DNA from: MGML01 sp964493985
GTDB lineage: Bacteria > Chloroflexota > Dehalococcoidia > Dehalococcoidales > UBA2162
Assembly: GCA_964493985.1 (NCBI GenBank)
Contig: CAZBQL010000085.1
Coordinates: 1 to 13,255, forward strand
Length of the DNA: 13,255 bases
Reading direction: 5' to 3'
In this document: positions 1-5,089 of the stretch, in pieces
How positions within the stretch are numbered: position 1 is the first letter of the stretch
How the letters are laid out: every line of letters starts with the position of its first letter
Notes under the pieces: model-generated
Told to the model about the DNA's origin: nothing
Databases searched by the model: none
The model's input: the letters and a program-made list of their open reading frames with translations, nothing else
Program-made: the position numbers and the translations under genes

Positions 1-8
1 GGAACCCG

Positions 9-42
9 GAGAGGTGGTGAATATTCACCACCTCTCTTTTTT
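9..42 (+). terminator. Rho-independent terminator of an upstream gene
   Basis: A perfect 28-bp inverted repeat (9-36, arms GAGAGGTGGTGAAT and its exact complement) is followed directly by six T residues (37-42). This is a textbook intrinsic terminator for a plus-strand gene that ends before the window. It insulates the hicAB promoter from upstream transcription. The stem is perfectly symmetric, but the T-run is on the plus strand only. Confidence 0.9.
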
Positions 43-115
43 AACTGATGAGTAAATAATCGTCGAATGTAAAAAAAACACCTTGCCCCAGCCTGCGATT
101 CTCCATATTATCGAG

Positions 116-144
116 TTGACAAATAGTACCTTATAAGGTACTAT
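116..144 (+). promoter_or_regulatory. Sigma-70-type promoter of the hicAB locus
   Basis: A perfect -35 box TTGACA (116-121) is followed after exactly 17 bp by TACTAT (139-144), a 4/6 match to the -10 consensus. Transcription should start near 151, about 11 nt before the hicA ATG at 162. The -10 box and most of the spacer lie inside a perfect palindrome, as expected for a toxin-antitoxin promoter repressed by its own antitoxin. Confidence 0.65.
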
Positions 145-146
145 TT
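121..146. promoter_or_regulatory. Perfect 26-bp palindromic operator, probable HicB binding site
   Basis: The sequence is an uninterrupted 26-bp palindrome with half-site AAATAGTACCTTA. It runs from the last base of the -35 box to just past the -10 box, so a bound dimer or tetramer would block RNA polymerase. The downstream antitoxin carries a C-terminal ribbon-helix-helix-like domain, which in HicB proteins binds such operators. Binding by this HicB is inferred from position and symmetry. Confidence 0.7.
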
Positions 147-161
147 CGAGCAGAGAACAAG

Positions 162-379
162 ATGAGTAAGAAAGAGAAACTCGAAGCCAGAATCAGGAAC
201 AATCCTAAGAACGTTTCGCTGGAAGACTTCGAGACTCTGGTCAACAAGTATGGCATATCGAGATGGGAGGTAAACACGCGAAAGCCAGAATCGGTAATGC
301 AACCCTTACGTACAAAAGAGTCAATCTGATACCGCCCGAGTATGTGACTGACTTGCTCGAAATCATCGACACTCTTTAA
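162..379 (+). pseudogene. hicA: HicA-family mRNA interferase toxin, frameshifted
   Basis: HicA toxins are short double-stranded-RNA-binding-fold RNases that cleave mRNA and are neutralised by HicB. The first frame (162-329) starts MSKKEKLEARIRNNPKNVS, a typical HicA beginning, but after residue YG (near 254) it runs into unrelated sequence and stops at 327-329. The rest of a HicA continues in another frame from 257 to 379. That part has IEMGGKHAKARIGNATLTYK, including the GGKH histidine where HicA proteins carry their catalytic His, and it ends in LLEIIDTL. Restoring one base between about 252 and 258 would give a 72-residue protein, normal for this family. No slippery heptamer is visible, so programmed frameshifting is unlikely. 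It is either a real inactivating deletion or an assembly error. hicB follows 17 nt later. Confidence 0.75.
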
Positions 380-396
380 GTTGGAGGTGAAACGTG

Positions 397-789
397 ATGA
401 AGAAGGACTTAGAGTATTACACACGATTACCATATACCATTACCGTGAAGCAAGGTTCAGGTGACGGGGCGGAATACTGGATTGCCCGGGTGCTGGAATT
501 ACCTCACTGCATGACTCATGGGGCTACCCCGGAAGAAGCTCTCAGAGATATCGAGGATGCCAAGAGGGAATGGTTGAAGTCCAATCTGGAGGCTGACTTA
601 CCCATCCCTGAGCCGACGAAATTCACCGGGCAGTACCACCTCAGAATGCCGCCTTCCTTACATGAAGCCCTGGCGCTAAAGTCTAAGAGCGAGGATGTCA
701 GCCTTAATCAGTTCATCGTTACCGCCCTGGCGCGTGCCGTAGGCTACGCGGAACCGCGAAAGAAACGAGAGGTCGCGTCAAAGAAGTAA
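397..789 (+). CDS. hicB: HicB-family antitoxin with C-terminal ribbon-helix-helix-like domain
   Basis: HicB antitoxins bind and block HicA and repress their own promoter. The N-terminal half (about residues 12-75) shows the HicB pattern: a beta strand YTITVKQ, then EYWIARVLELPHCMTHGATPEEA and a helix IEDAKREWLKS. The C-terminal part (about 79-117, YHLRMPPSLHEALALKSKSE then SLNQFIVTALARAVG) looks like an Arc/MetJ-type ribbon-helix-helix DNA-binding domain, and the tail is basic. GGAGG at 383-387 serves as ribosome site. ATG 397 is preferred, but GTG 394 just before it is equally well placed and would add one residue. The gene looks intact although its toxin partner is frameshifted. It may therefore now act only as a repressor of the palindromic promoter or as an anti-toxin against related loci (inference). 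Confidence 0.88.
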   Translation: MKKDLEYYTRLPYTITVKQGSGDGAEYWIARVLELPHCMTHGATPEEALRDIEDAKREWLKSNLEADLPIPEPTKFTGQYHLRMPPSLHEALALKSKSEDVSLNQFIVTALARAVGYAEPRKKREVASKK

Positions 790-900
790 GCATGCAATAT
801 GTCAGATGCCTCCCTGATACAAAAGGTCAGTCAGATTACTTCCGACCACACTGAAAACTGAAACAAAAAAGGCAAAGAAATCCTTAAATTCATCTAAATT
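790..900. other. Intergenic DNA between hicB and the molybdoenzyme operon
   Basis: No open frame with a ribosome site, no clear terminator hairpin and no RNA gene were recognised here. The right-hand part becomes AT-rich as it approaches the promoter at 901. Confidence 0.5.
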
Positions 901-929
901 TTGTTAAATAATGGCTATCAAGCTATAAT
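901..929 (+). promoter_or_regulatory. Sigma-70-type promoter of the Fe-S/molybdoenzyme operon
   Basis: TTGTTA (901-906) and a perfect TATAAT (924-929) are separated by exactly 17 bp. The expected transcription start, six to seven bases past the -10 box, falls at about 936. That is on the GTG at 936 or only about six bases before the ATG at 942. No Shine-Dalgarno sequence exists upstream of either codon, so the mRNA is predicted to be leaderless or nearly so. Confidence 0.7.
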
Positions 930-941
930 ATAGGCGTGAGT

Positions 942-1475
942 ATGCCGGATACATTAATAACCGACTACCAGTACGAATTAGTTGAAGACCATCACTCGTT
1001 CGGCAGCGGTCGATACGGACTGCGTGTAATGCTGCCGAAAGACATCAGCCCTGCCTTCCCTTACCTCAATTCCGTCCTCGAAGATACCCTCTACGACCAC
1101 GAAAACAGCATTCTGATTGGAGCCAGTAATAAAAAAAGGTACGCTTTCCGTCCTCATGAAATTCAACTTGGGATGGTCGCTGATCCATTGGACGTGTCGA
1201 ATATCATAGAAGAGGTTATCGAGTTGGTGAACAAGGTATGGACAGACCGGGACAAAATCGAACCCAGCTACATTGAAAGAAAAATCCCTCCTGTGTTTGA
1301 AATATACAAGATGCTTCCGGGTACAAACTGCAAGGAATGTGGATATCCCACCTGCCTGGCATTTGCCGCCGACCTGCGGAGCGGGAAAGCTAAACCCGAA
1401 GTGTGTGTTAAGCTATCAGATCCTGAATATCGCGAAGCCAGAGATAAAATTTACGCCATTTTCACAACGGACTAA
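942..1475 (+). CDS. Small (Fe-S)-binding protein with one CX2CX4CX16C [4Fe-4S] motif
   Basis: A protein of 177 residues, with two domains by eye. The N-terminal part (to about 115) has no motif I can assign a function. It contains LPKDISPAFPYLNSVLED, YDHENSILIGAS and VIELVNKVWTDRDKIEPSY. The C-terminal part (about 118-175) carries LPGTNCKECGYPTCLAFAADL plus a later cysteine (C130, C133, C138, C155). This is the Fe4S signature also found in the large subunit of the corrinoid iron-sulfur protein of CO dehydrogenase/acetyl-CoA synthase and in RnfB-type proteins. From memory, similar two-domain proteins occur in other strict anaerobes, function unknown. It is first in an operon with a molybdoenzyme and a four-cluster subunit, so electron transfer or cluster and cofactor support for that complex is likely. 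ATG 942 was chosen over GTG 936 because its distance to TATAAT equals that of the TatD gene. No signal peptide is seen. Confidence 0.82.
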   Translation: MPDTLITDYQYELVEDHHSFGSGRYGLRVMLPKDISPAFPYLNSVLEDTLYDHENSILIGASNKKRYAFRPHEIQLGMVADPLDVSNIIEEVIELVNKVWTDRDKIEPSYIERKIPPVFEIYKMLPGTNCKECGYPTCLAFAADLRSGKAKPEVCVKLSDPEYREARDKIYAIFTTD

Positions 1476-1490
1476 TCCAAGACATATATA

Positions 1491-3689
1491 ATGACTAACC
1501 TGGACGAGAAAAAGATACCTACCTTCTGCTCTCTCTGCGGACCTACCATGGGATGCGGAGTTTACTGCTATGTCAGAGACGGCAGGCTTGTCAGGATAGA
1601 GGGAATGAAGGAATCGCCCCGGAATAAAGGAAAACTGTGTCCGAGGGCATTCGCTTCGGCACAGTGGTTATACTCGCCTCAGAGACTGAAATATCCGCTG
1701 AAGCGTATCGGCAAAAAAGGCGAAGGCAAGTTCGAGAAAATAAGCTGGGACGAAGCCCTCGATATAATTGCTAATAAACTCCTGGAGCAAAAAGAGAAAT
1801 ATGGTCCGGAATCGCTGGCAATACTGTCACCGGCACGGAGAAGCTACAGTGATTACCTGTACCGGTTCCTGGCCGTCCACGGAAGTCCGAACTACGGCCA
1901 CAGCGGAATATGCGCTGTCCAGCGTGCTTTCGGATTCTCCTATACACTCGGAGTATCGATGCTTGCACCGGATTATAATAACGCCGATCTAATCATCATC
2001 TGGGGAGGAAATCCCGTGTATTCCGGCACACCCCAGGGAGGCCTGGAGAGGATTCTGAACGCAAAAGACAGGGGGGCGAAGCTGGTGGTAATAAAACCTC
2101 AGATGCAGCCGGACGCTGCCAAGGCGGACATCTGGATGCCTGTCAGACCGGGTACGGACGGTGCTCTCGTCCTGGCAATGCTCAATGTTATCATCAACGA
2201 GAACCTGTATGACCGGGAATTCGTGGATAAATGGTGCTACGGATTCGACAAACTCGTGCCGCATATACAGAAATATACGCCGGAATGGGGAGAAACGATA
2301 ACTGGTCTTCCTGCAGAGCAGATAAGAGATGTAGCAAGGCTGTATGCCGGAACAAAAGCCGCCTGTATATACTCAGGGAATGCCTTCGACCAGGTGGTCA
2401 GTTCGAACAACGCTGTCCGGGCTTTGGCAATTCTGATAGCAATCACCGGTCACCTGGACAGACCCGGCTGCAACCTCGCCCCAACCTTCAACCCTAATAT
2501 GCCGAGGGTAAATTCGGTACACCTGAGAGAGAGATACACCCAGGAGATGGTCGATAAACTGGTAGGACCGGAGATACCCACCTGCTTCCAGCCATTTATA
2601 GAGGGCACGTCTTCCGCTTATTACAAATGTCTGGATAGCATCCTGACGGAAAAACCTTATCCGGTGAAAGCCCTTATAGCCCCGGGCACTCAGCCTACCG
2701 TGATAACTCGTGGAACCCGGAGAGTCATAGAAGCGCTGGAGAAGCTGGAATTCTTTGTGGTCGTGGATGTGATGCAGAATGCATCCATGCCGTGGGCTGA
2801 TATCGTGATACCGGTAGCCACGATGTATGAGTCGGATCACCCCTTCGAAGGCGGAATGGGAAACTGGTTAATGGCAAGAAACCAGGTTGTTGAACGGATG
2901 GGTGATTATAAATCGGACTACGAGTTCTGGCTGGACCTGGCTGTGAAAATGGGGTACGGCGATGATTTCTGGAACGGTAGCATCGAAGAGTGTATGAATT
3001 ACCAGCTTGAAAACTTCGGGATCACGATGGAGGAGTTAAGGAAACACCCGACAGGAATAGTCTATGAGGGAGTAAAACCTGAATACGAAAAATATGAAAG
3101 GCTGTTCTCTACACCCAGTCCACGCCTCTCCCGGGCGCCATACCTTCCCCAGGGAAAGGTAGCTATTTATAATACATCTTTCGAAGAAAACGGCTTCAAT
3201 CCCTTACCGGAATGGGTAGAACCACCGGAAAGTCCGACTGCCACCCCCGAACTGCTTGAAAAATATCCTCTTGTCCTTTCTGACACCCATACTTCCGATG
3301 TATTTAACGCCGGCTGGTTGCGTAACATTCCATACCTGCGTGAGATTCAGCCCGATCCGTGGCTGCATATCAATCCGAAGACAGCAAAGGTACGCGGAAT
3401 AGAGGACGGCGACTGGGTAATAGTGGAATCACCTCACGGTTCGATGAAAGTAAGGGCTATATATTTCCCGGGTATCAGCCCCGACGTGGTGATGAGTCTT
3501 CAGGGCTGGTGGCAGGGATGTGATGAACTGGGTAAACCGGGGTATCCGCTGGTGGACGGAGCCGGGACAAACGCCCTTTACAACACGGACCCTGAAAAGG
3601 CATTCGACCCGCTGGTCACAGCAATGCCCAAACAGACACTGGTTGAAGTGAGAAAAGCTGATGCTACACCGGAAAGGGGCAGCGGATAG
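1491..3689 (+). CDS. DMSO-reductase-family molybdopterin oxidoreductase, catalytic subunit
   Basis: Catalytic subunit of a molybdenum or tungsten bis-MGD enzyme, 732 residues. The N-terminus binds a [4Fe-4S] cluster: C13, C16, C22 (or C26) and C50, followed by ISWDEALD (84-91). The usual metal-ligand position near residue 141 is a cysteine (SGIC141AVQ), as in periplasmic nitrate reductase and acetylene hydratase. IIIWGGNPVYSGTPQ, VRPGTDGALVLAM and the C-terminal PDPWLHINPKTAKVRGIEDG are standard cofactor-binding segments. There is no twin-arginine signal, so it should stay in the cytoplasm. It begins 15 nt after the Fe-S protein with no visible Shine-Dalgarno, and its stop touches the start of the ferredoxin subunit. 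The substrate cannot be read from sequence. Relatives to compare are acetylene hydratase, thiosulfate/polysulfide reductases and formate dehydrogenases. Cysteine 141 argues against a DMSO reductase (Ser) or a respiratory nitrate reductase (Asp). Confidence 0.93.
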   Translation: MTNLDEKKIPTFCSLCGPTMGCGVYCYVRDGRLVRIEGMKESPRNKGKLCPRAFASAQWLYSPQRLKYPLKRIGKKGEGKFEKISWDEALDIIANKLLEQKEKYGPESLAILSPARRSYSDYLYRFLAVHGSPNYGHSGICAVQRAFGFSYTLGVSMLAPDYNNADLIIIWGGNPVYSGTPQGGLERILNAKDRGAKLVVIKPQMQPDAAKADIWMPVRPGTDGALVLAMLNVIINENLYDREFVDKWCYGFDKLVPHIQKYTPEWGETITGLPAEQIRDVARLYAGTKAACIYSGNAFDQVVSSNNAVRALAILIAITGHLDRPGCNLAPTFNPNMPRVNSVHLRERYTQEMVDKLVGPEIPTCFQPFIEGTSSAYYKCLDSILTEKPYPVKALIAPGTQPTVITRGTRRVIEALEKLEFFVVVDVMQNASMPWADIVIPVATMYESDHPFEGGMGNWLMARNQVVERMGDYKSDYEFWLDLAVKMGYGDDFWNGSIEECMNYQLENFGITMEELRKHPTGIVYEGVKPEYEKYERLFSTPSPRLSRAPYLPQGKVAIYNTSFEENGFNPLPEWVEPPESPTATPELLEKYPLVLSDTHTSDVFNAGWLRNIPYLREIQPDPWLHINPKTAKVRGIEDGDWVIVESPHGSMKVRAIYFPGISPDVVMSLQGWWQGCDELGKPGYPLVDGAGTNALYNTDPEKAFDPLVTAMPKQTLVEVRKADATPERGSG

Positions 3690-4250
3690 ATGGCCACACA
3701 ATACGGGTTCTATTTCGATGCCGATCGGTGTATAAACTGCCATGCCTGTGAGGTTGCCTGTAAAAGCCTGCATAAGATAGAACCCGGAGTACACTGGCGA
3801 AAAACGGTAGAAATCTGGTCGGGTGAATTCCCCGAAGTCAGCCGAACCTTCGTTTCTCTGTCCTGCCTGCACTGCGCCGAACCTGCCTGTGCGAAAGCCT
3901 GCCCGGCAAAAGCTATCATAAAACGTGAAGAAGACGGGATAGTGATCGTCGACCGTGAAAAATGCACCGGCTGCGGTATCTGCTGCGATGTCTGCCCTTA
4001 CGGAGTGCCACAGTTCGGGATCGACATGATTATGCAGAAATGTGATTTCTGTATCGGGTCGGGCAATGGACCAGCCTGCACCGCGCCGTGTCCGGCAAAC
4101 GCCTTGTTTTACGGCACGATGGAGGAATTAGCCCGAATGGCGGAAGAGGCAGGTGCGGAAATACTTTCCGGTGAAACCAGCCCATCTCTCTTTATCCGAA
4201 ACAGTCGAAAAGCTGCCATTCCTCAGGAATCACTCAGGGTATCGGACTAA
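3690..4250 (+). CDS. Four-[4Fe-4S] electron-transfer subunit (DmsB/PhsB-like)
   Basis: Electron-transfer partner of the molybdoenzyme, 186 residues. Sixteen cysteines form four motifs: C14/C17/C20/C24, C59/C62/C67/C71, C92/C95/C98/C102 (with an extra C99) and C118/C121/C130/C134. This is the layout of DmsB, PhsB, NrfC and related beta subunits. The protein is somewhat shorter than DmsB and has a short charged tail after residue 142. It starts on the base after the stop of the catalytic subunit (TAG directly followed by ATG), so the two are surely co-translated. A weak purine-rich ribosome site (AAAGGGG) lies inside the upstream gene. In most relatives a membrane anchor gene of the NrfD/DmsC kind follows. 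None is seen before the assembly gap, which suggests a soluble complex that passes electrons to or from a cytoplasmic carrier. Confidence 0.93.
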   Translation: MATQYGFYFDADRCINCHACEVACKSLHKIEPGVHWRKTVEIWSGEFPEVSRTFVSLSCLHCAEPACAKACPAKAIIKREEDGIVIVDREKCTGCGICCDVCPYGVPQFGIDMIMQKCDFCIGSGNGPACTAPCPANALFYGTMEELARMAEEAGAEILSGETSPSLFIRNSRKAAIPQESLRVSD

Positions 4251-4409
4251 TGTGGATATGGATAATTGTGCTGGCTGTTCATTTTTGACTACAAGGCAGG
4301 ATAATTGCCCCTATCAATTAGCGCCATCATGGTTGTCACGATAGCCTATTTACTCTATGTCACATACTATTTTATAAAGATTTTTTTCTTTTGCCCTCTC
4401 CCTCTTTTA

Positions 4410-4447
4410 CGAGTTATCTCCCTCTCCAAATGGAAAGGGAGATACTC
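4410..4447. repeat. Long imperfect hairpin, possible REP-like element
   Basis: Inner arms ATCTCCCTCTCC (4416-4427) and GGAAAGGGAGAT (4432-4443) pair with one mismatch around a 4-base loop. Outer arms CGAGT (4410-4414) and ACTCG (4443-4447 region) extend the stem past a bulged T. A related CT-rich fragment (CCCTCTCCCTC) lies just upstream at 4394-4404. No T-run follows on either strand, so it is not a standard terminator. Such CCCTCTCC/GGAGAGGG hairpins are often dispersed repeats in bacterial genomes, but copy number cannot be judged here. Confidence 0.55.
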
Positions 4448-4467
4448 GAAAATAGCATTACTTCCGT

Positions 4468-4522
4468 TCAAAGCTCAATCTCATCTTCCTCAACCGATAT
4501 TGTTGAGTTGGTATCCTGACAA
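4468..4522 (-). CDS. Possible C-terminal fragment of a minus-strand gene cut by the gap
   Basis: Reading leftward from the gap, the minus strand encodes CQDTNSTISVEEDEIEL and then TGA (4468-4470). An acidic tail directly before a stop looks like a natural protein end, and the other two minus-strand frames contain stops here. Only 17 codons are visible, so chance cannot be excluded and no family can be named. The hairpin at 4410-4447 would lie just downstream of its stop codon. Confidence 0.25.
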
Positions 4523-4622
4523 NNNNNNNNNNNNNNNNNNNNNNNNNNNNNNNNNNNNNNNNNNNNNNNNNNNNNNNNNNNNNNNNNNNNNNNNNNNNNN
4601 NNNNNNNNNNNNNNNNNNNNNN
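4523..4622. other. Assembly gap of 100 Ns
   Basis: Exactly 100 undetermined bases, the usual placeholder for a scaffold join of unknown length. The true distance between the molybdoenzyme operon and the genes on the right is therefore unknown. A membrane anchor gene, the start of the zinc-ribbon gene and a minus-strand gene could all lie inside. Confidence 0.98.
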
Positions 4623-4847
4623 TGGAAACTAAAAGGTTGCCCGAGATGTTCGGGTGACCTGAACATAATCCATGATGCGTTAGGCTATTACGAAGATTGC
4701 TTACAATGTGGCTATCATCATTATTACAAAGATGGGTATATCGACATTTTCCAAAACCAACCAAACGAAAAAGAAAACAATGACATCGATACATCTGATC
4801 TGACCAAAGCCTGCACGAAAGAGGACAGGCTTAGTCAAGGACCATAG
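4623..4847 (+). CDS. Small zinc-ribbon protein, N-terminus lost in the assembly gap
   Basis: The visible 74 residues begin WKLKGCPRCSGDL and continue to YYEDCLQCGYHHYYKDGYID. Two CXXC knuckles (visible residues 6/9 and 26/29) separated by 16 residues form a small zinc-ribbon or rubredoxin-like knuckle. The tail after residue 42 is polar, rich in Asn, Glu, Asp and Lys, and probably disordered. The stop is TAG at 4845-4847. The start codon lies in the Ns, and by family size probably only a few residues are missing. Similar stand-alone zinc-ribbon proteins of unknown function are, from memory, frequent in Dehalococcoidia and related Chloroflexota. Translation through the Ns into sequence left of the gap is not meaningful. 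Confidence 0.7.
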   Translation, partial: WKLKGCPRCSGDLNIIHDALGYYEDCLQCGYHHYYKDGYIDIFQNQPNEKENNDIDTSDLTKACTKEDRLSQGP

Positions 4848-4926
4848 CCCTGAATATCAAAAAACTTCAGTAAATTTTAGGCTCTCCCTATTTAAGACTA
4901 TCATCAAAGCTCATATCTGTCTTCTA

Positions 4927-4963
4927 TATTCAGGTTCCTGAATAATTTGCGTAATTATCGCAA
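4927..4963. promoter_or_regulatory. Two adjacent operator-like dyads before the MFS promoter
   Basis: TATTCAGG-TT-CCTGAATA (4927-4944) is a perfect 8-bp inverted repeat around 2 bp. Three bases on, TTGCG (4947-4951) and CGCAA (4959-4963) form a second dyad that overlaps the -35 box. Their position suggests binding sites for a dimeric regulator such as a TetR or MarR family protein. No regulator gene is adjacent in the visible sequence, although one could be hidden in the gap. Confidence 0.45.
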
Positions 4964-4975
4964 ACCAACGATAAT
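4947..4975 (+). promoter_or_regulatory. Probable promoter of the MFS transporter gene
   Basis: TTGCGT (4947-4952) and GATAAT (4970-4975) are separated by exactly 17 bp. The predicted start near 4982 gives a leader of about 108 nt before ATG 5090. The -35 box is only a 3/6 match, and overlap with a dyad suggests control by a DNA-binding regulator. Confidence 0.5.
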
Positions 4976-5089
4976 GGAGAATAATTATCTTTCATTGCAG
5001 TCCTCACCGCCGAGGAACTTACCCAGGATCTTTATTATTACAGGAGTAGTGGAATTACCGCAGTTTCTCGCTGCATAACTTTGATAGAT

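Larger units (their letters stand above)
4251..4522. other. Non-coding stretch after the molybdoenzyme operon
   Basis: No convincing gene is visible. The left end holds a 12-codon hydrophobic frame that overlaps the previous stop codon (4249-4287, see findings). The middle is AT-rich with a run of seven T's at 4381-4387. The right half holds a long hairpin (4410-4447), a second short dyad (CTCAAC at 4489-4494 and GTTGAG at 4502-4507) and a possible minus-strand gene end at the gap edge. Confidence 0.5.
4848..5089. other. Regulatory intergenic region upstream of the MFS gene
   Basis: About 240 bp without a gene. It contains a half-site CCTGAATAT (4849-4857), an 18-bp dyad (4927-4944), a second dyad (4947-4963), a promoter (4947-4975) and a short dyad over the start region (GATAAT 4970-4975 with ATTATC 4984-4989). 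The leader from about 4982 to 5089 has no evident riboswitch or terminator. Confidence 0.55.

Noticed and set aside
162..329. The 55-codon first frame as a complete short gene
   Set aside because: After residue 31 it loses all HicA character, while the missing half is present in another frame. It is a broken gene.
1461..1492. A TATAAT overlapping the molybdoenzyme ATG with TTCACA upstream
   Set aside because: The spacing to TTCACA is 20 bp, and the start of transcription would fall inside the gene after its ATG, so it cannot serve this gene.
2373..3872. Long minus-strand open frames (147 and 155 codons)
   Set aside because: They are antisense to the molybdoenzyme and ferredoxin genes, whose cofactor motifs are clear. 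The antisense translations look like low-quality shadow sequence.
4305..4847. A 180-codon frame spanning the Ns
   Set aside because: The left part has no protein-like character and the Ns carry no information. Only the part from 4623 is a credible gene.
4974..5078. A 34-codon open frame before the MFS gene, possible leader peptide
   Set aside because: Its ATG overlaps the predicted -10 box, so it would lie before the transcription start, and it has no ribosome site.
4985..5089. In-frame extension of the MFS protein reading LTAEELTQDLYYYRSSG
   Set aside because: The frame is open but has no usable start codon before TTG 5081, and the usual MFS N-terminus starts near ATG 5090.
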